Shown here: positions 5,976 through 14,042 of the stretch, one piece after another
How positions within the stretch are numbered: position 1 is the stretch's first letter
How the letters are laid out: the number at the start of each line of letters is the position of its first letter
DNA from: Tenderia sp965602225
GTDB taxonomy: Bacteria > Pseudomonadota > Gammaproteobacteria > Tenderiales > Tenderiaceae
Assembly (NCBI GenBank): GCA_965602225.1
Contig: CBFCYE010000045.1
Span: 1-16,121 of the forward strand
DNA: 16,121 nucleotides
Reading direction: 5' to 3'
The notes under the pieces: model-generated
What the model was told of the DNA's origin: nothing
What the model saw: only the letters and a program-made list of their open reading frames with translations
The model's database searches: none
Translations under genes and position numbers: made by a program

Positions 5976-7725
5976 CTTCATCCTCAGCAGCTTCCGGCAA
6001 TTCACCAAAACCTTCGAGACTGCCAAATTCATCATCATTTTCAATCTCGGCCAACTGCGCCAGCAAATCGTCCTCATTAATACCACTTTCATCAATAGAT
6101 TGAATTTCTGACTGCGATTCCAACTCCGGCTCGGCAGCAACCTCTTGCGGAGCTGACAAGATAATCTCATCATCTTTGGCCAGATCAATCACCATAGAAG
6201 GGTTTTGCTCTTCAACCACAGCCTCGGCTTGCTGAGCCGCGCTCTCCTCTGCCATTGCGTGTAAAACCACATCTTCCAAGGACTCTTCTTCATCAACCAC
6301 TACATCTGGGAGCTCGACCTCCTCAGGTTCAACTTCATCAATCACTTCATCCGGGATCTCGACCTCTTCAGGCTCAACTTCGTCGATTACCTCATCCGGG
6401 ATCTCGACCTCTTCAGGCTCAACCTCGTCGATTACCTCATCCGGGATCTCGATCTCTTCAGGCTCAACCTCGTCGATCACCTCATCTGGAATCTCAACTT
6501 CCTCTGGCTCAACCTCATTAATCACCTCATCAGGGATCTCGACTTCTTCAGGCTCAACCTCGTCGATAATCTCATCTGGAATCTCGATTTCTTCAGGCTC
6601 AACCTCGTCGATAATCTCATCAGGAATCTCGACTTCTTCAGGTTCAACCTCATCGATCACCTCATCAGGAATCTCGATTTCTTCAGGCTCAACCTCGTCG
6701 ATAATCTCATCAGGAATCTCGACTTCTTCAGGTTCAACCTCATCGATCACCTCATCAGGAATCTCGACTTCTTCAGGCTCAACCTCATCGATCACCTCAT
6801 CGGGGATTTCTACAGACTCAGGTTCGGCAACGATATCCTCAAGCATCGACATATCAACCAGAGCTTCACCCTCATCAACATCACCCACCTGCTCAGGCAT
6901 AGTTTCAGTTTCAATAGGCTCCAGTTCAGCTTGCAGATCCACTTCCAGCTCGGAGAGCTGATCCATTTCAGACTCGACAACATCATCACCGCCAAAACCT
7001 TCAAGCTCTGCGGCCAGTGCATCAATATCTGCCACAGAACCGCTTTCAACCTCATCCTCCAAGACTGGCACAACAGGCTCTTCAATTGGCTCAGGTTCTT
7101 TTGCTGCAGCCTTCTTACTGCCGGCAGAACCCGTCACTGCCATACGACTATATTCATGCATAGCCTGATCGATCTCGGCATAGGCCTTTTCCAACTCTTC
7201 TGATAGACGCTGATTTTCACCCTTGAGGTTTTCAACCTCGGAAGCAAGCTTTTGTCCATTCTGCTCCAAAATTTCTAGTTGTTGCCCCAGCCCTTCGGAT
7301 AACTCTGACTGCTCCCCATCAAATCGTTCACGTATTGTTGAGATCGCATCCAGATGTGAAGAGGTATGTTCATGAAGCAACTTATCCAGGCTCTTCAAGG
7401 CTGTTGAATCACGCTGCATGTACATTGCAACTAAACGGTTATAAAAAGCATTCTCTTTATCACACCAATTTTTTGCCATTTCCTTATTTTCGGCCGCCAC
7501 TTCATCGTTATCTTCCCCGCCGCCACAAGATAAGGCGATGCCCTCCTCCAACACTTCCTGGCGTTTGGCTGAATTGATTTTTAAACGCTTCTCCAGCTCA
7601 GCAAACGCCTGCTTATCAGCCTTTCTACGTTTTATGAATACAAACAGGACTGCACCAAGTATCGCAACCAGGCCAGCAACCACCTCAGCGATAATTATCA
7701 GGAACGTTGGATCAATCTTTATCAT
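5956..7725 (-). CDS. Membrane-anchored coiled-coil protein with acidic 15-residue repeats, unknown function
   Basis: I do not recognise this 589-residue protein. Residues 8-31 form one hydrophobic membrane segment followed by KRRK, so by the positive-inside rule the rest should be cytoplasmic. Residues 36-62 and about 125-195 are charged and heptad-like, a probable coiled coil, with isolated Cys67 and Cys88 between them. An Ala/Lys/Pro linker (about 198-222) leads to an acidic region. Residues 301-480 are twelve tandem 15-residue units with consensus EPEEVEIPDEVIDEV; each has eight acidic and no basic residues. The acidic tail ends EDEDKKPAS. The start is the ATG at 7723-7725, with AGGAGG nine bases upstream, overlapping the VWA gene by 14 nt; the frame is open further upstream but only inside that gene. 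It is probably translationally coupled to the VWA protein and may act with it. A scaffold or flexible tether is one possibility, but that is a guess. Confidence 0.85.
   Translation of the reverse strand: MIKIDPTFLIIIAEVVAGLVAILGAVLFVFIKRRKADKQAFAELEKRLKINSAKRQEVLEEGIALSCGGGEDNDEVAAENKEMAKNWCDKENAFYNRLVAMYMQRDSTALKSLDKLLHEHTSSHLDAISTIRERFDGEQSELSEGLGQQLEILEQNGQKLASEVENLKGENQRLSEELEKAYAEIDQAMHEYSRMAVTGSAGSKKAAAKEPEPIEEPVVPVLEDEVESGSVADIDALAAELEGFGGDDVVESEMDQLSELEVDLQAELEPIETETMPEQVGDVDEGEALVDMSMLEDIVAEPESVEIPDEVIDEVEPEEVEIPDEVIDEVEPEEVEIPDEIIDEVEPEEIEIPDEVIDEVEPEEVEIPDEIIDEVEPEEIEIPDEIIDEVEPEEVEIPDEVINEVEPEEVEIPDEVIDEVEPEEIEIPDEVIDEVEPEEVEIPDEVIDEVEPEEVEIPDEVIDEVEPEEVELPDVVVDEEESLEDVVLHAMAEESAAQQAEAVVEEQNPSMVIDLAKDDEIILSAPQEVAAEPELESQSEIQSIDESGINEDDLLAQLAEIENDDEFGSLEGFGELPEAAEDEDKKPAS
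6286..6825 (-). repeat. 45-bp coding minisatellite, twelve tandem units
   Basis: Twelve head-to-tail 45-bp units encode residues 301-480 of the acidic protein. All are exactly in phase, with no partial unit inside the array. The two end units are the most diverged (EPES start at the high-coordinate end, ELPDVVVDEE at the low end). Inner units differ mainly at synonymous positions and by Val/Ile exchanges. Unit number is likely to vary between strains through slippage or recombination (inference). Confidence 0.95.
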
Positions 7726-9649
7726 CGCCCTTAGCCTCCTTATCATCGCCGTCTGACTCATCTTCCGAACTAGGGTCTTTAGGCGTCCGGAACCATTTAC
7801 GATAAGCAAAGAAACCAAGTCCTGCCAACAAGCCATTCAGACCAACAACCTTGACCGCAGTCATGGTCCAGTCGGGTGACTCCGCGTCATGTTCGCCATC
7901 ACCCTCGGCTGGGGCCTCTTCATCTGCTGCCGCCGCATGTTCATCAGGCGTAGCTGCGTGTTTATCTTCTGCAGGGTGTTCCTCAGCCATCGGCGGTTTC
8001 AAACCGGCATCGGCCATAGCCTTGGCAATTACCTGTTCAGCATCAGGCGGCGTCTCATCAGACTGATCAAAGGCCACATCTACCGAGCCACTGCCAAGTT
8101 GAAAACTGCCCAGATCATAACTGACCTGACGACCATCTTTGCGTTCAGCCTGCATGGCAATTTTTACATCGTAGATATCACCCGCCTTAACCTTCATATC
8201 CAAACGCCACTCACCTGGCCCGGCACGAGGAATGTTTATTGCCTTGGCCGCCCCACCTTGTTTTTCTATTGTGGTATCAAGCAACAGTGATTCGGGATTT
8301 ATCAACTCGGCAAAAGGCGTCAAGGTTAGTGAGTATTGTGCTGGATCACCCGCATGCTCCTCTTTTACCGTAACAGCAATGGGCTTATCGACAACACGAA
8401 CAGTGCTGGTCTTAGAGCGTTTGAAGGTCATACCATCGACCTGCATTTCATAGACATATTCACCTGCCGTCAGCTGACCGCCAACTTTGGCACTGAAACG
8501 ACCATCATGAGCATTTTTGTCTAAGCCAGCACCATCATCAGTCACTTGAATGGTTTTTTGATGCTCTCCATGACCCGACCTTTCCAGTGCGACACTAACA
8601 AAATCAAGAAACTCGGGTTTGCGAATCGTCTCGCCTTTTTCAGCCAGCTCAACATAAAAAGATGCTGAATCCTCAGCCAATATCAGGTTTGGCAATCGAC
8701 TGGCGCGCACTTTCAGATCAGTCACCACCATCACCCTGTTATCCGGATCAAGCTCGGCATCCACAGACCATTCGCCCGCCATCGGTTTATCAATGGTAAT
8801 CAGGTCATAACGTTCCTCATGACGCCAGCGCAGCCCCTCCTGTTTGGCGTGATGGTCAATCGCCTCACCCTTGGGTGACATTAGAGTGGCCGTTTGCGCC
8901 CCCTCTTTTCTAAACACCAGCAGGGTTAACTCTTTAATGCTGTCATCCACCAGAATTTTATTATCCGTCATTGGCAGAGTTTCAACCGGCACCGACTTCT
9001 CAAACAGTTTTAGAAAGATCCGTTCCAGCTGTGAGGCATCTTTGGCGATTTCATTCCAACCCTCAGTTGCAGACGACAACTGACGCAAAAAAGCCTTGTC
9101 AGCATCATCTGACAGGGCAATGGTATGCACGGTGACGCCAGCCTGTTTCAGGCGCGGTACGACTTCAGTAAGGATACGACTGCGTGACTCGGAATTTTTG
9201 TCAGCGTCTTTGGAGATATCTACTACACCATCGGTCAACAAGATAATGCTGCGATTGAGCTTGTCATCCGGCTCTTTCCAGTCCCAGGTGGACTTTTCCA
9301 AGGCGTCGGCAATATTGGTATACAGACCTGCTGAGTTAATGCCCTTAGCAACTTTATAGGCGTTATCTTTCCAGGCGGCGTCAACCTTGCCCTGCTTGAC
9401 CAACATATTGACGTATTGGCCAAAAGACCAAACACCAGACTGCTGGCCTTCGGGAATCAACTGGGTAATCAGACGTAAGGCCGGGACACGAAGATTTTGG
9501 GGGTCATTCTTTTTCATGCTGCCAGACATGTCGATCAGAACACGAACATCGCTGACCTTTTCTGTCTCTGCAGACATATTTTCTGCGGCAATGGCAAAAG
9601 GCGTTGTCCACAACCCCAACCAAAACAGCACGGCAATCCTAAATTTCAT
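7712..9649 (-). CDS. Secreted, membrane-anchored VWA-domain protein, unknown role
   Basis: The 645-residue protein has a signal peptide (about residues 1-22, ending FAIAA) and a von Willebrand factor A domain at about 33-215. The metal-ion-dependent adhesion site is complete: DMSGS at 40-44, Thr111 and Asp140 (LLTDG). The middle looks like beta-sandwich modules, including a DDGAGLDKNAHDGRF motif at 371-385. An Ala/Glu/Asp/His-rich linker (554-590) precedes one membrane segment (about 597-615) and a 25-residue charged cytoplasmic tail. The predicted topology is a periplasmic body with its C-terminus inside. It may belong to the uncharacterised gammaproteobacterial family TIGR03503; that is from memory and unchecked. 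The ATG at 9647-9649 follows GGAG at a seven-base spacing. The gene overlaps the acidic-repeat gene, so the two probably form one operon. Ligand and process are unknown; a role at the envelope, through metal-dependent binding, is inferred. Confidence 0.9.
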   Translation of the reverse strand: MKFRIAVLFWLGLWTTPFAIAAENMSAETEKVSDVRVLIDMSGSMKKNDPQNLRVPALRLITQLIPEGQQSGVWSFGQYVNMLVKQGKVDAAWKDNAYKVAKGINSAGLYTNIADALEKSTWDWKEPDDKLNRSIILLTDGVVDISKDADKNSESRSRILTEVVPRLKQAGVTVHTIALSDDADKAFLRQLSSATEGWNEIAKDASQLERIFLKLFEKSVPVETLPMTDNKILVDDSIKELTLLVFRKEGAQTATLMSPKGEAIDHHAKQEGLRWRHEERYDLITIDKPMAGEWSVDAELDPDNRVMVVTDLKVRASRLPNLILAEDSASFYVELAEKGETIRKPEFLDFVSVALERSGHGEHQKTIQVTDDGAGLDKNAHDGRFSAKVGGQLTAGEYVYEMQVDGMTFKRSKTSTVRVVDKPIAVTVKEEHAGDPAQYSLTLTPFAELINPESLLLDTTIEKQGGAAKAINIPRAGPGEWRLDMKVKAGDIYDVKIAMQAERKDGRQVSYDLGSFQLGSGSVDVAFDQSDETPPDAEQVIAKAMADAGLKPPMAEEHPAEDKHAATPDEHAAAADEEAPAEGDGEHDAESPDWTMTAVKVVGLNGLLAGLGFFAYRKWFRTPKDPSSEDESDGDDKEAKGDDKD

Positions 9650-9836
9650 TTAGAGGCTCCACATGAATCCATTCATCGGCCGCGGTAAAAGCCCAACTAA
9701 AAGCAACACCAGCGACAGTCCACAAAAAGACTATCGACCTTAGTTAACAATGCTTTAAAGTGGACTTCTACAAGAATAGACGAATAAGCAATCTATTCCA
9801 TTGATATTTCGAGGATATAGAAACCAGTGGCGCTAA

Positions 9837-12008
9837 CTATCTATGGCGAATATGCCAACAAGTGTGAATTTTGGGATTACGGGCAAAGTCTTTTGGCAGG
9901 GTTTTGGCTGACCAATCTTCAATCGAAAATTTTTCAGTCAAGCTAGGATCAAGCTTGAACTTTCTGAAATTATTAGAAAAAATCAAATCACCACCCTCTT
10001 CAAGCATAGCCATGGCTGACTCAACCAGCTGGACATGATCACGCTGAACATCAAAGGTCTCACTCATGCGCTTGGAGGTGGAAAATGTCGGCGGATCCAG
10101 AAAGATCAGGTCGAACTTGGCCCTTTTATAGACCCCACCCTGCTCCATCCACTCCAGACAATCGGTCTGTAGATAATCATGCTCATCACCACTGAAACCG
10201 TTCAACTCCATATTGCGACGAGCCCAGTCGAGGTAGGTATTGGACATATCTACTGTCAGGGTGGATTTGGCCCCGCCGCGAGCGGCATGAACGGTGGCCG
10301 TCCCGGTATAGGCAAACAGGTTAAGGAAACGTTTACCCTTAGCCATCTCACCGACCAGCTTGCGGGTAATGCGATGGTCAAGAAACAGACCAGTATCAAG
10401 ATAGTCTGCAAAGTTGACTAGAAAGCGGCTGCCGTATTCCTCGATCTCGGAGAACTGCTTCTCTTCTGCCTGCTTGGTGTACTGAGCCGTACCCTTCTGC
10501 TGCTTACGCACCTTGAAGTAGATGTTTTCCTGTGGCAGCCCCAGCACCTCAGGGATCACCGTCATCGCCTCGCGCAGGCGAAACTTTGCCTTTTTGACAT
10601 CGATGGATTTGGGGGCCTCGTACTCCTGCACATGCACCCAGGTCTGCTCACCCTGATACAGGTCAATCGCCACGGCATATTCAGGCAGGTCGGCATCATA
10701 GAGACGATAGCAGCTGACCTCGTCACGCTTGGCCCAACGTCCCAGTTGTTTCAGATTCTTGCGTAACCGATTGGCCAGCATCTCGGCACCCGGCCCAAGA
10801 TCTTCCTGCTTGGCCGGGCGTGGGCCACGCTGCTCAGACATAAACCATTGCGGTTGGACATCAAAGCGCAGCAACTTGCATGGCAGCGGGCCATTAAACA
10901 TATTGTGTTGCTTGACAGCACGTATGCCCATCAACTTGGCCAGCTCGGGATTGCCGGTAAACACTGCCGCCTGCCAGCCACTGAATTCGCGCTTGATGCG
11001 TTCGCCCAGCAGCTGATACAGAGGTTCAAGCGTATCGCGCTCACCCATACGTTCACCATAAGGCGGGTTAACCACCACCAGCCCCGCTGCCACCGCCGCC
11101 GGACAACTCAACTCAGCCAGATCACGTCTGGCGATGCGGATATGATCCTCCAGACCTGCCGCAGTGATATTCACCTGAGCGAACTGAATCGCCTTGGGGT
11201 GGGTGTCATAACCAACGATAGGGACTATCTTCTTCAGCCCCTGATGGCGGCGTTGCTGAGCCTCATCCAGCAGTCTCTGCCACAAGTCGGCATCATGCTG
11301 AGGCCAAGCCAGGAAGCCATAGTGCTGCCGTAGCAAGCCCGGAGCGATATCGGCGGCGATCATCGCCGCCTCAATCAACAGAGTGCCAGAACCACACATA
11401 GGATCCACCAGGCCGCCGCCAGCCGTAGCGATTTCAGCCCAACCTGCGCGCAGCAAAATAGCCGCGGCCAGATGTTCTTTCAACGGCGCGGCGCCACCCT
11501 CCTGCCGATAACCACGCCTATGCAGGCTGTCGCCGGAGAGATCGATGGCAATGCTAATTTCGTCCCGATACAGATGAGCATTGATGCGCAAATCCGCCTG
11601 CACAACATCAATATTGGGGCGCCCGCCGGTGGTTTCACGCAGCTGATCAACGATGGCATCCTTGACTTTAAGGGCACCAAACTGGCTATGGTGAATAGCA
11701 TCTGAACGGCCGGTAAAATCCACAGCCAAGGTACTGCGCCCCGTCAGGTGTTGCTGCCAATCAATTTGCTGCACTGCCTCATACAAGGCATTCGCCGAAT
11801 CAGCAGGAAACTTACCCAGCGGCATTAATACACGACCAGCACAACGCGACCAGAGACAGACACGGTAGGCAGTTTCAAGACTGCCCTTGAACTCTACCCC
11901 GGCGGGCTGTTCCCGCAACTCAGAGGCACCCAGCTGTTCCAGCTCGGACATCAACACTGCCACCATACCCTTGGGAACCGTGACAAAAAACTGAACAGGA
12001 GTTTGCAT
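9837..12008 (-). CDS. rlmL: Fused 23S rRNA methyltransferase RlmK/RlmL
   Basis: This bifunctional enzyme makes m2G2445 (N-terminal RlmL part) and m7G2069 (C-terminal RlmK part) in helix 74 of 23S rRNA. The 723 residues are close to the E. coli fusion (702). In order there are a ferredoxin-like and THUMP region (about 1-160), the first Rossmann methyltransferase with DPMCGSGT at 202-209 and catalytic NPPY at 314-317, a linker, and the second methyltransferase with NLFAYTGTATVHAARGGA and DPPTFS at 638-643. No frameshift or missing motif is seen. The ATG at 12006-12008 has only a weak ribosome site. It follows fabB on the same strand by 81 bp containing a hairpin, so it may have its own transcript or be partly read through. 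The 187 bp after its stop, before the VWA gene, contain no clear terminator. Confidence 0.97.
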   Translation of the reverse strand: MQTPVQFFVTVPKGMVAVLMSELEQLGASELREQPAGVEFKGSLETAYRVCLWSRCAGRVLMPLGKFPADSANALYEAVQQIDWQQHLTGRSTLAVDFTGRSDAIHHSQFGALKVKDAIVDQLRETTGGRPNIDVVQADLRINAHLYRDEISIAIDLSGDSLHRRGYRQEGGAAPLKEHLAAAILLRAGWAEIATAGGGLVDPMCGSGTLLIEAAMIAADIAPGLLRQHYGFLAWPQHDADLWQRLLDEAQQRRHQGLKKIVPIVGYDTHPKAIQFAQVNITAAGLEDHIRIARRDLAELSCPAAVAAGLVVVNPPYGERMGERDTLEPLYQLLGERIKREFSGWQAAVFTGNPELAKLMGIRAVKQHNMFNGPLPCKLLRFDVQPQWFMSEQRGPRPAKQEDLGPGAEMLANRLRKNLKQLGRWAKRDEVSCYRLYDADLPEYAVAIDLYQGEQTWVHVQEYEAPKSIDVKKAKFRLREAMTVIPEVLGLPQENIYFKVRKQQKGTAQYTKQAEEKQFSEIEEYGSRFLVNFADYLDTGLFLDHRITRKLVGEMAKGKRFLNLFAYTGTATVHAARGGAKSTLTVDMSNTYLDWARRNMELNGFSGDEHDYLQTDCLEWMEQGGVYKRAKFDLIFLDPPTFSTSKRMSETFDVQRDHVQLVESAMAMLEEGGDLIFSNNFRKFKLDPSLTEKFSIEDWSAKTLPKDFARNPKIHTCWHIRHR

Positions 12009-12021
12009 TATTGAGCCGCCA

Positions 12022-12060
12022 GAATTAACAAACCCGGATTTCGCTGTGCGCTATCCGGGT
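12022..12060 (-). terminator. Hairpin after fabB, probable weak terminator
   Basis: On the minus strand, ACCCGGAT (12053-12060) pairs perfectly with ATCCGGGT (12032-12039) around a 13-base loop that can form a small CGC/GCG inner stem. The run after it is TTTGTTAA, a poor U-tract, so termination of fabA-fabB before rlmL may be partial. It lies 30 bases after the fabB stop. Confidence 0.5.
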
Positions 12061-12089
12061 CCGTTGTTGCAGAAAATATGAAAATGACA

Positions 12090-13307
12090 CTAACCGCTAT
12101 AGCGTTGAAACACCAAGCAGGCATTAGTCCCACCAAAGCCAAAACTATTGGAAAGCATGATATTGGCGCCGGCATTGTCCTTGCGTTCACGCAGAATGTT
12201 TACCCCTTCTGCAGCCTCATCCAGATTTTCGATATTGGCAGAAGCGGCTAGAAAATCATGCTTCATCATTAGCAACGAATAGATCGCCTCATTAACACCT
12301 GCTGCGCCCAAGGCATGGCCAGTCAATGATTTTGTCGAACCAACCAGCGGCAAATCATCACCAAAGGTTTCACGAATAGCCTGCAGCTCTTTCATATCAC
12401 CTGCCGGAGTGCTAGTACCGTGGGCATTGATGTAATCGACCTTGCCTTCAACCCCTTCCAAAGCCAAGCCCATGCACCGTACCGCCCCTTCACCTGAAGG
12501 CTGAACCATATCAAAACCATCAGAGGTAGCTCCATAACCAACCAGCTCGGCATAAATCTTGGCGCCACGGGCCTTGGCATGTTCCAGTTCTTCCAACACC
12601 AGCACACCGCCGCCGCCAGAGATAACAAAACCATCGCGATCAGCGTCGTAAGCACGAGAGGCCTTTTCTGGCGTGTCATTGTACTTGGATGACAATGCGC
12701 CCATGGCATCAAACATCATTGAGCCTTCCCAGCCCAACTCTTCTGCGCCACCAGCAAATACCATATCCTGCTTGCCAAACTGAATCTGTTCCATCGCGTT
12801 ACCAATGCAGTGAGCACTGGTGGAACAAGCAGAACTCATGGAGTAATTCACACCCTTAATCTTAAAGGCGGTAGCCAGGTTGGCCGAGGTGGTGCTACCC
12901 ATCGTCTTAGGCACCATGTAAGGACCAACACGACGGATTCCCTTTTCACGCAGAATATCAGCCCCTGCAACTGTATTAGCATGTGACGCACCACCAGAAC
13001 CCACCACCACACCAGTGCGCGGATTGGAGACCTGATCGTCACTCAAACCGGCATCCTCGATGGCCTGAGCCATGGCAATGTAGTTATAGGCAGCGGCATC
13101 GCCCATGAAGCGGCGCTTCTTGCGGTCGATCAGTGCCTCAATATCGATATTGATCGAGCCATGCACGTGCGAGCGAAACCCCATCTCGACGAACTCTTCA
13201 CAAAACTCAATACCCGAGCGCCCTGACTTCAATGAATCCGTAACTTCGTCTTGGTTATTACCAATACTGGATACAATTCCTAATCCCGTGACAACTACTC
13301 GTCTCAC
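12090..13307 (-). CDS. fabB: 3-oxoacyl-ACP synthase I
   Basis: FabB elongates acyl-ACP with malonyl-ACP and is the condensing enzyme needed to extend the cis-3-decenoyl-ACP made by FabA, giving unsaturated fatty acids. The protein is 405 residues, against 406 in E. coli. The thiolase-fold active site is complete: Cys161 in SSACSTSAHC, His296 in NAHGTST, Lys326 and His331 in KSLTGHALGAAG. The C-terminal NSFGFGGTNACLVF motif is present. The start is the GTG at 13305-13307, preceded by AGAAGG; an in-frame TGA two codons upstream rules out a longer protein. It lies 15 bp after the fabA stop, so fabA-fabB form a classical operon on the minus strand. Confidence 0.97.
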   Translation of the reverse strand: MRRVVVTGLGIVSSIGNNQDEVTDSLKSGRSGIEFCEEFVEMGFRSHVHGSINIDIEALIDRKKRRFMGDAAAYNYIAMAQAIEDAGLSDDQVSNPRTGVVVGSGGASHANTVAGADILREKGIRRVGPYMVPKTMGSTTSANLATAFKIKGVNYSMSSACSTSAHCIGNAMEQIQFGKQDMVFAGGAEELGWEGSMMFDAMGALSSKYNDTPEKASRAYDADRDGFVISGGGGVLVLEELEHAKARGAKIYAELVGYGATSDGFDMVQPSGEGAVRCMGLALEGVEGKVDYINAHGTSTPAGDMKELQAIRETFGDDLPLVGSTKSLTGHALGAAGVNEAIYSLLMMKHDFLAASANIENLDEAAEGVNILRERKDNAGANIMLSNSFGFGGTNACLVFQRYSG

Positions 13308-13322
13308 TAGTCACACCCTTCT

Positions 13323-13838
13323 TTACATATTTTCAGTGGAGGTAAACAAACCGACCCGCAGATCCTTGGCAGTGTAGATCACCTTGCCATCGACTTCCAT
13401 TTCGGCGTCAGCAACACCCATATAGAGCTTACGCATGATAACGCGGGTCATATCAATGCGATAGGTCACCAGCTTCTTCTCAGGGGTGACCTGACCGCGA
13501 AAACCGACCTCACCCACGCCCAGAGCACGGCCACGTCCAGGACCGCCGTTCCAGCCAAGAAAGAAACCAATCAGCTGCCACATGGCATCAAGGCCGAGAC
13601 AACCTGGCATCACAGGATCACCCTGAAAATGGCAATCGAAGAACCAAAGATCAGGCGTAATATCCAACTCGGCAATAATCTGCCCCTTGCCGTTGGCACC
13701 GCCCTCATTGGAAATCTTGGTGATGCGATCAAACATCAGCATCGGTGGCAACGGCAACTGCGCGTTACCTTCACCAAACAATTCGCCACGGCCGCAGGTC
13801 AGCAGCTCATCCCGGGTAAAACTTTCCTGTTTTTGCAT
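13323..13838 (-). CDS. fabA: 3-hydroxydecanoyl-ACP dehydratase/isomerase
   Basis: FabA dehydrates 3-hydroxydecanoyl-ACP and isomerises the trans-2 product to cis-3-decenoyl-ACP, the branch point of anaerobic-type unsaturated fatty acid synthesis. The 171-residue protein matches the hot-dog-fold family throughout. The catalytic residues are His70 (in DCHFQGDPVMPG) and Asp84 (in GLDAMWQL), the same numbers as in E. coli. The ATG at 13836-13838 (MQKQESFTRDELL) is chosen by alignment; upstream in-frame ATGs at 13866-13868 and 13911-13913 would add 10 or 25 unconserved residues, and none has a strong ribosome site. It is first in the fabA-fabB operon. I saw no clear FabR- or DesT-like operator in the roughly 180-bp leader. 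Confidence 0.97.
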   Translation of the reverse strand: MQKQESFTRDELLTCGRGELFGEGNAQLPLPPMLMFDRITKISNEGGANGKGQIIAELDITPDLWFFDCHFQGDPVMPGCLGLDAMWQLIGFFLGWNGGPGRGRALGVGEVGFRGQVTPEKKLVTYRIDMTRVIMRKLYMGVADAEMEVDGKVIYTAKDLRVGLFTSTENM

Positions 13839-14013
13839 ATCTAACTGTATTTTTGTTGTTTCGCCGCGATTGTCGGCGGACATTATCAAGGGTGGCTTTT
13901 CGAAGCAACTCACCCCTTCCCCACGCTACTATTATTGGTCGAACATATTACCAGAAATGCCCCCTCAGAATGCCGTAATTTTATTTTCAACACCACATTC
14001 CAACCAAACCCTA

Positions 14014-14042
14014 TATATATCAATCAAATACACATTTGTCAT
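14014..14042 (-). promoter_or_regulatory. Candidate fabA promoter
   Basis: On the minus strand, ATGACA (14037-14042) and TATATA (14014-14019) are 17 bases apart, inside and just after the end of trmO. This would give a leader of roughly 170 nt for fabA. A second, equally weak candidate is TTGGTT with TAAAAT 18 bases downstream, nearer the gene. Neither is secure. Confidence 0.3.

Noticed and set aside
6255..6521. Plus-strand ORF rich in His, Leu, Pro and Gln with internal repeats
   Set aside because: It is the antisense reading of the acidic minisatellite; its repetitiveness comes from the 45-bp units.
6286..6825. Regular repeats as a CRISPR array
   Set aside because: Units are contiguous with no unique spacers, and are in frame within one long coding sequence.
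10848..11333. Plus-strand ORF of 161 codons
   Set aside because: Lies completely inside rlmL on the opposite strand, with no recognisable domain or ribosome site.
13855..13885. CGCCG/CGGCG inverted repeat before fabA as a FabR/DesT operator
   Set aside because: Only five base pairs, and the sequence does not match the operator forms I know; it may just reflect local composition.
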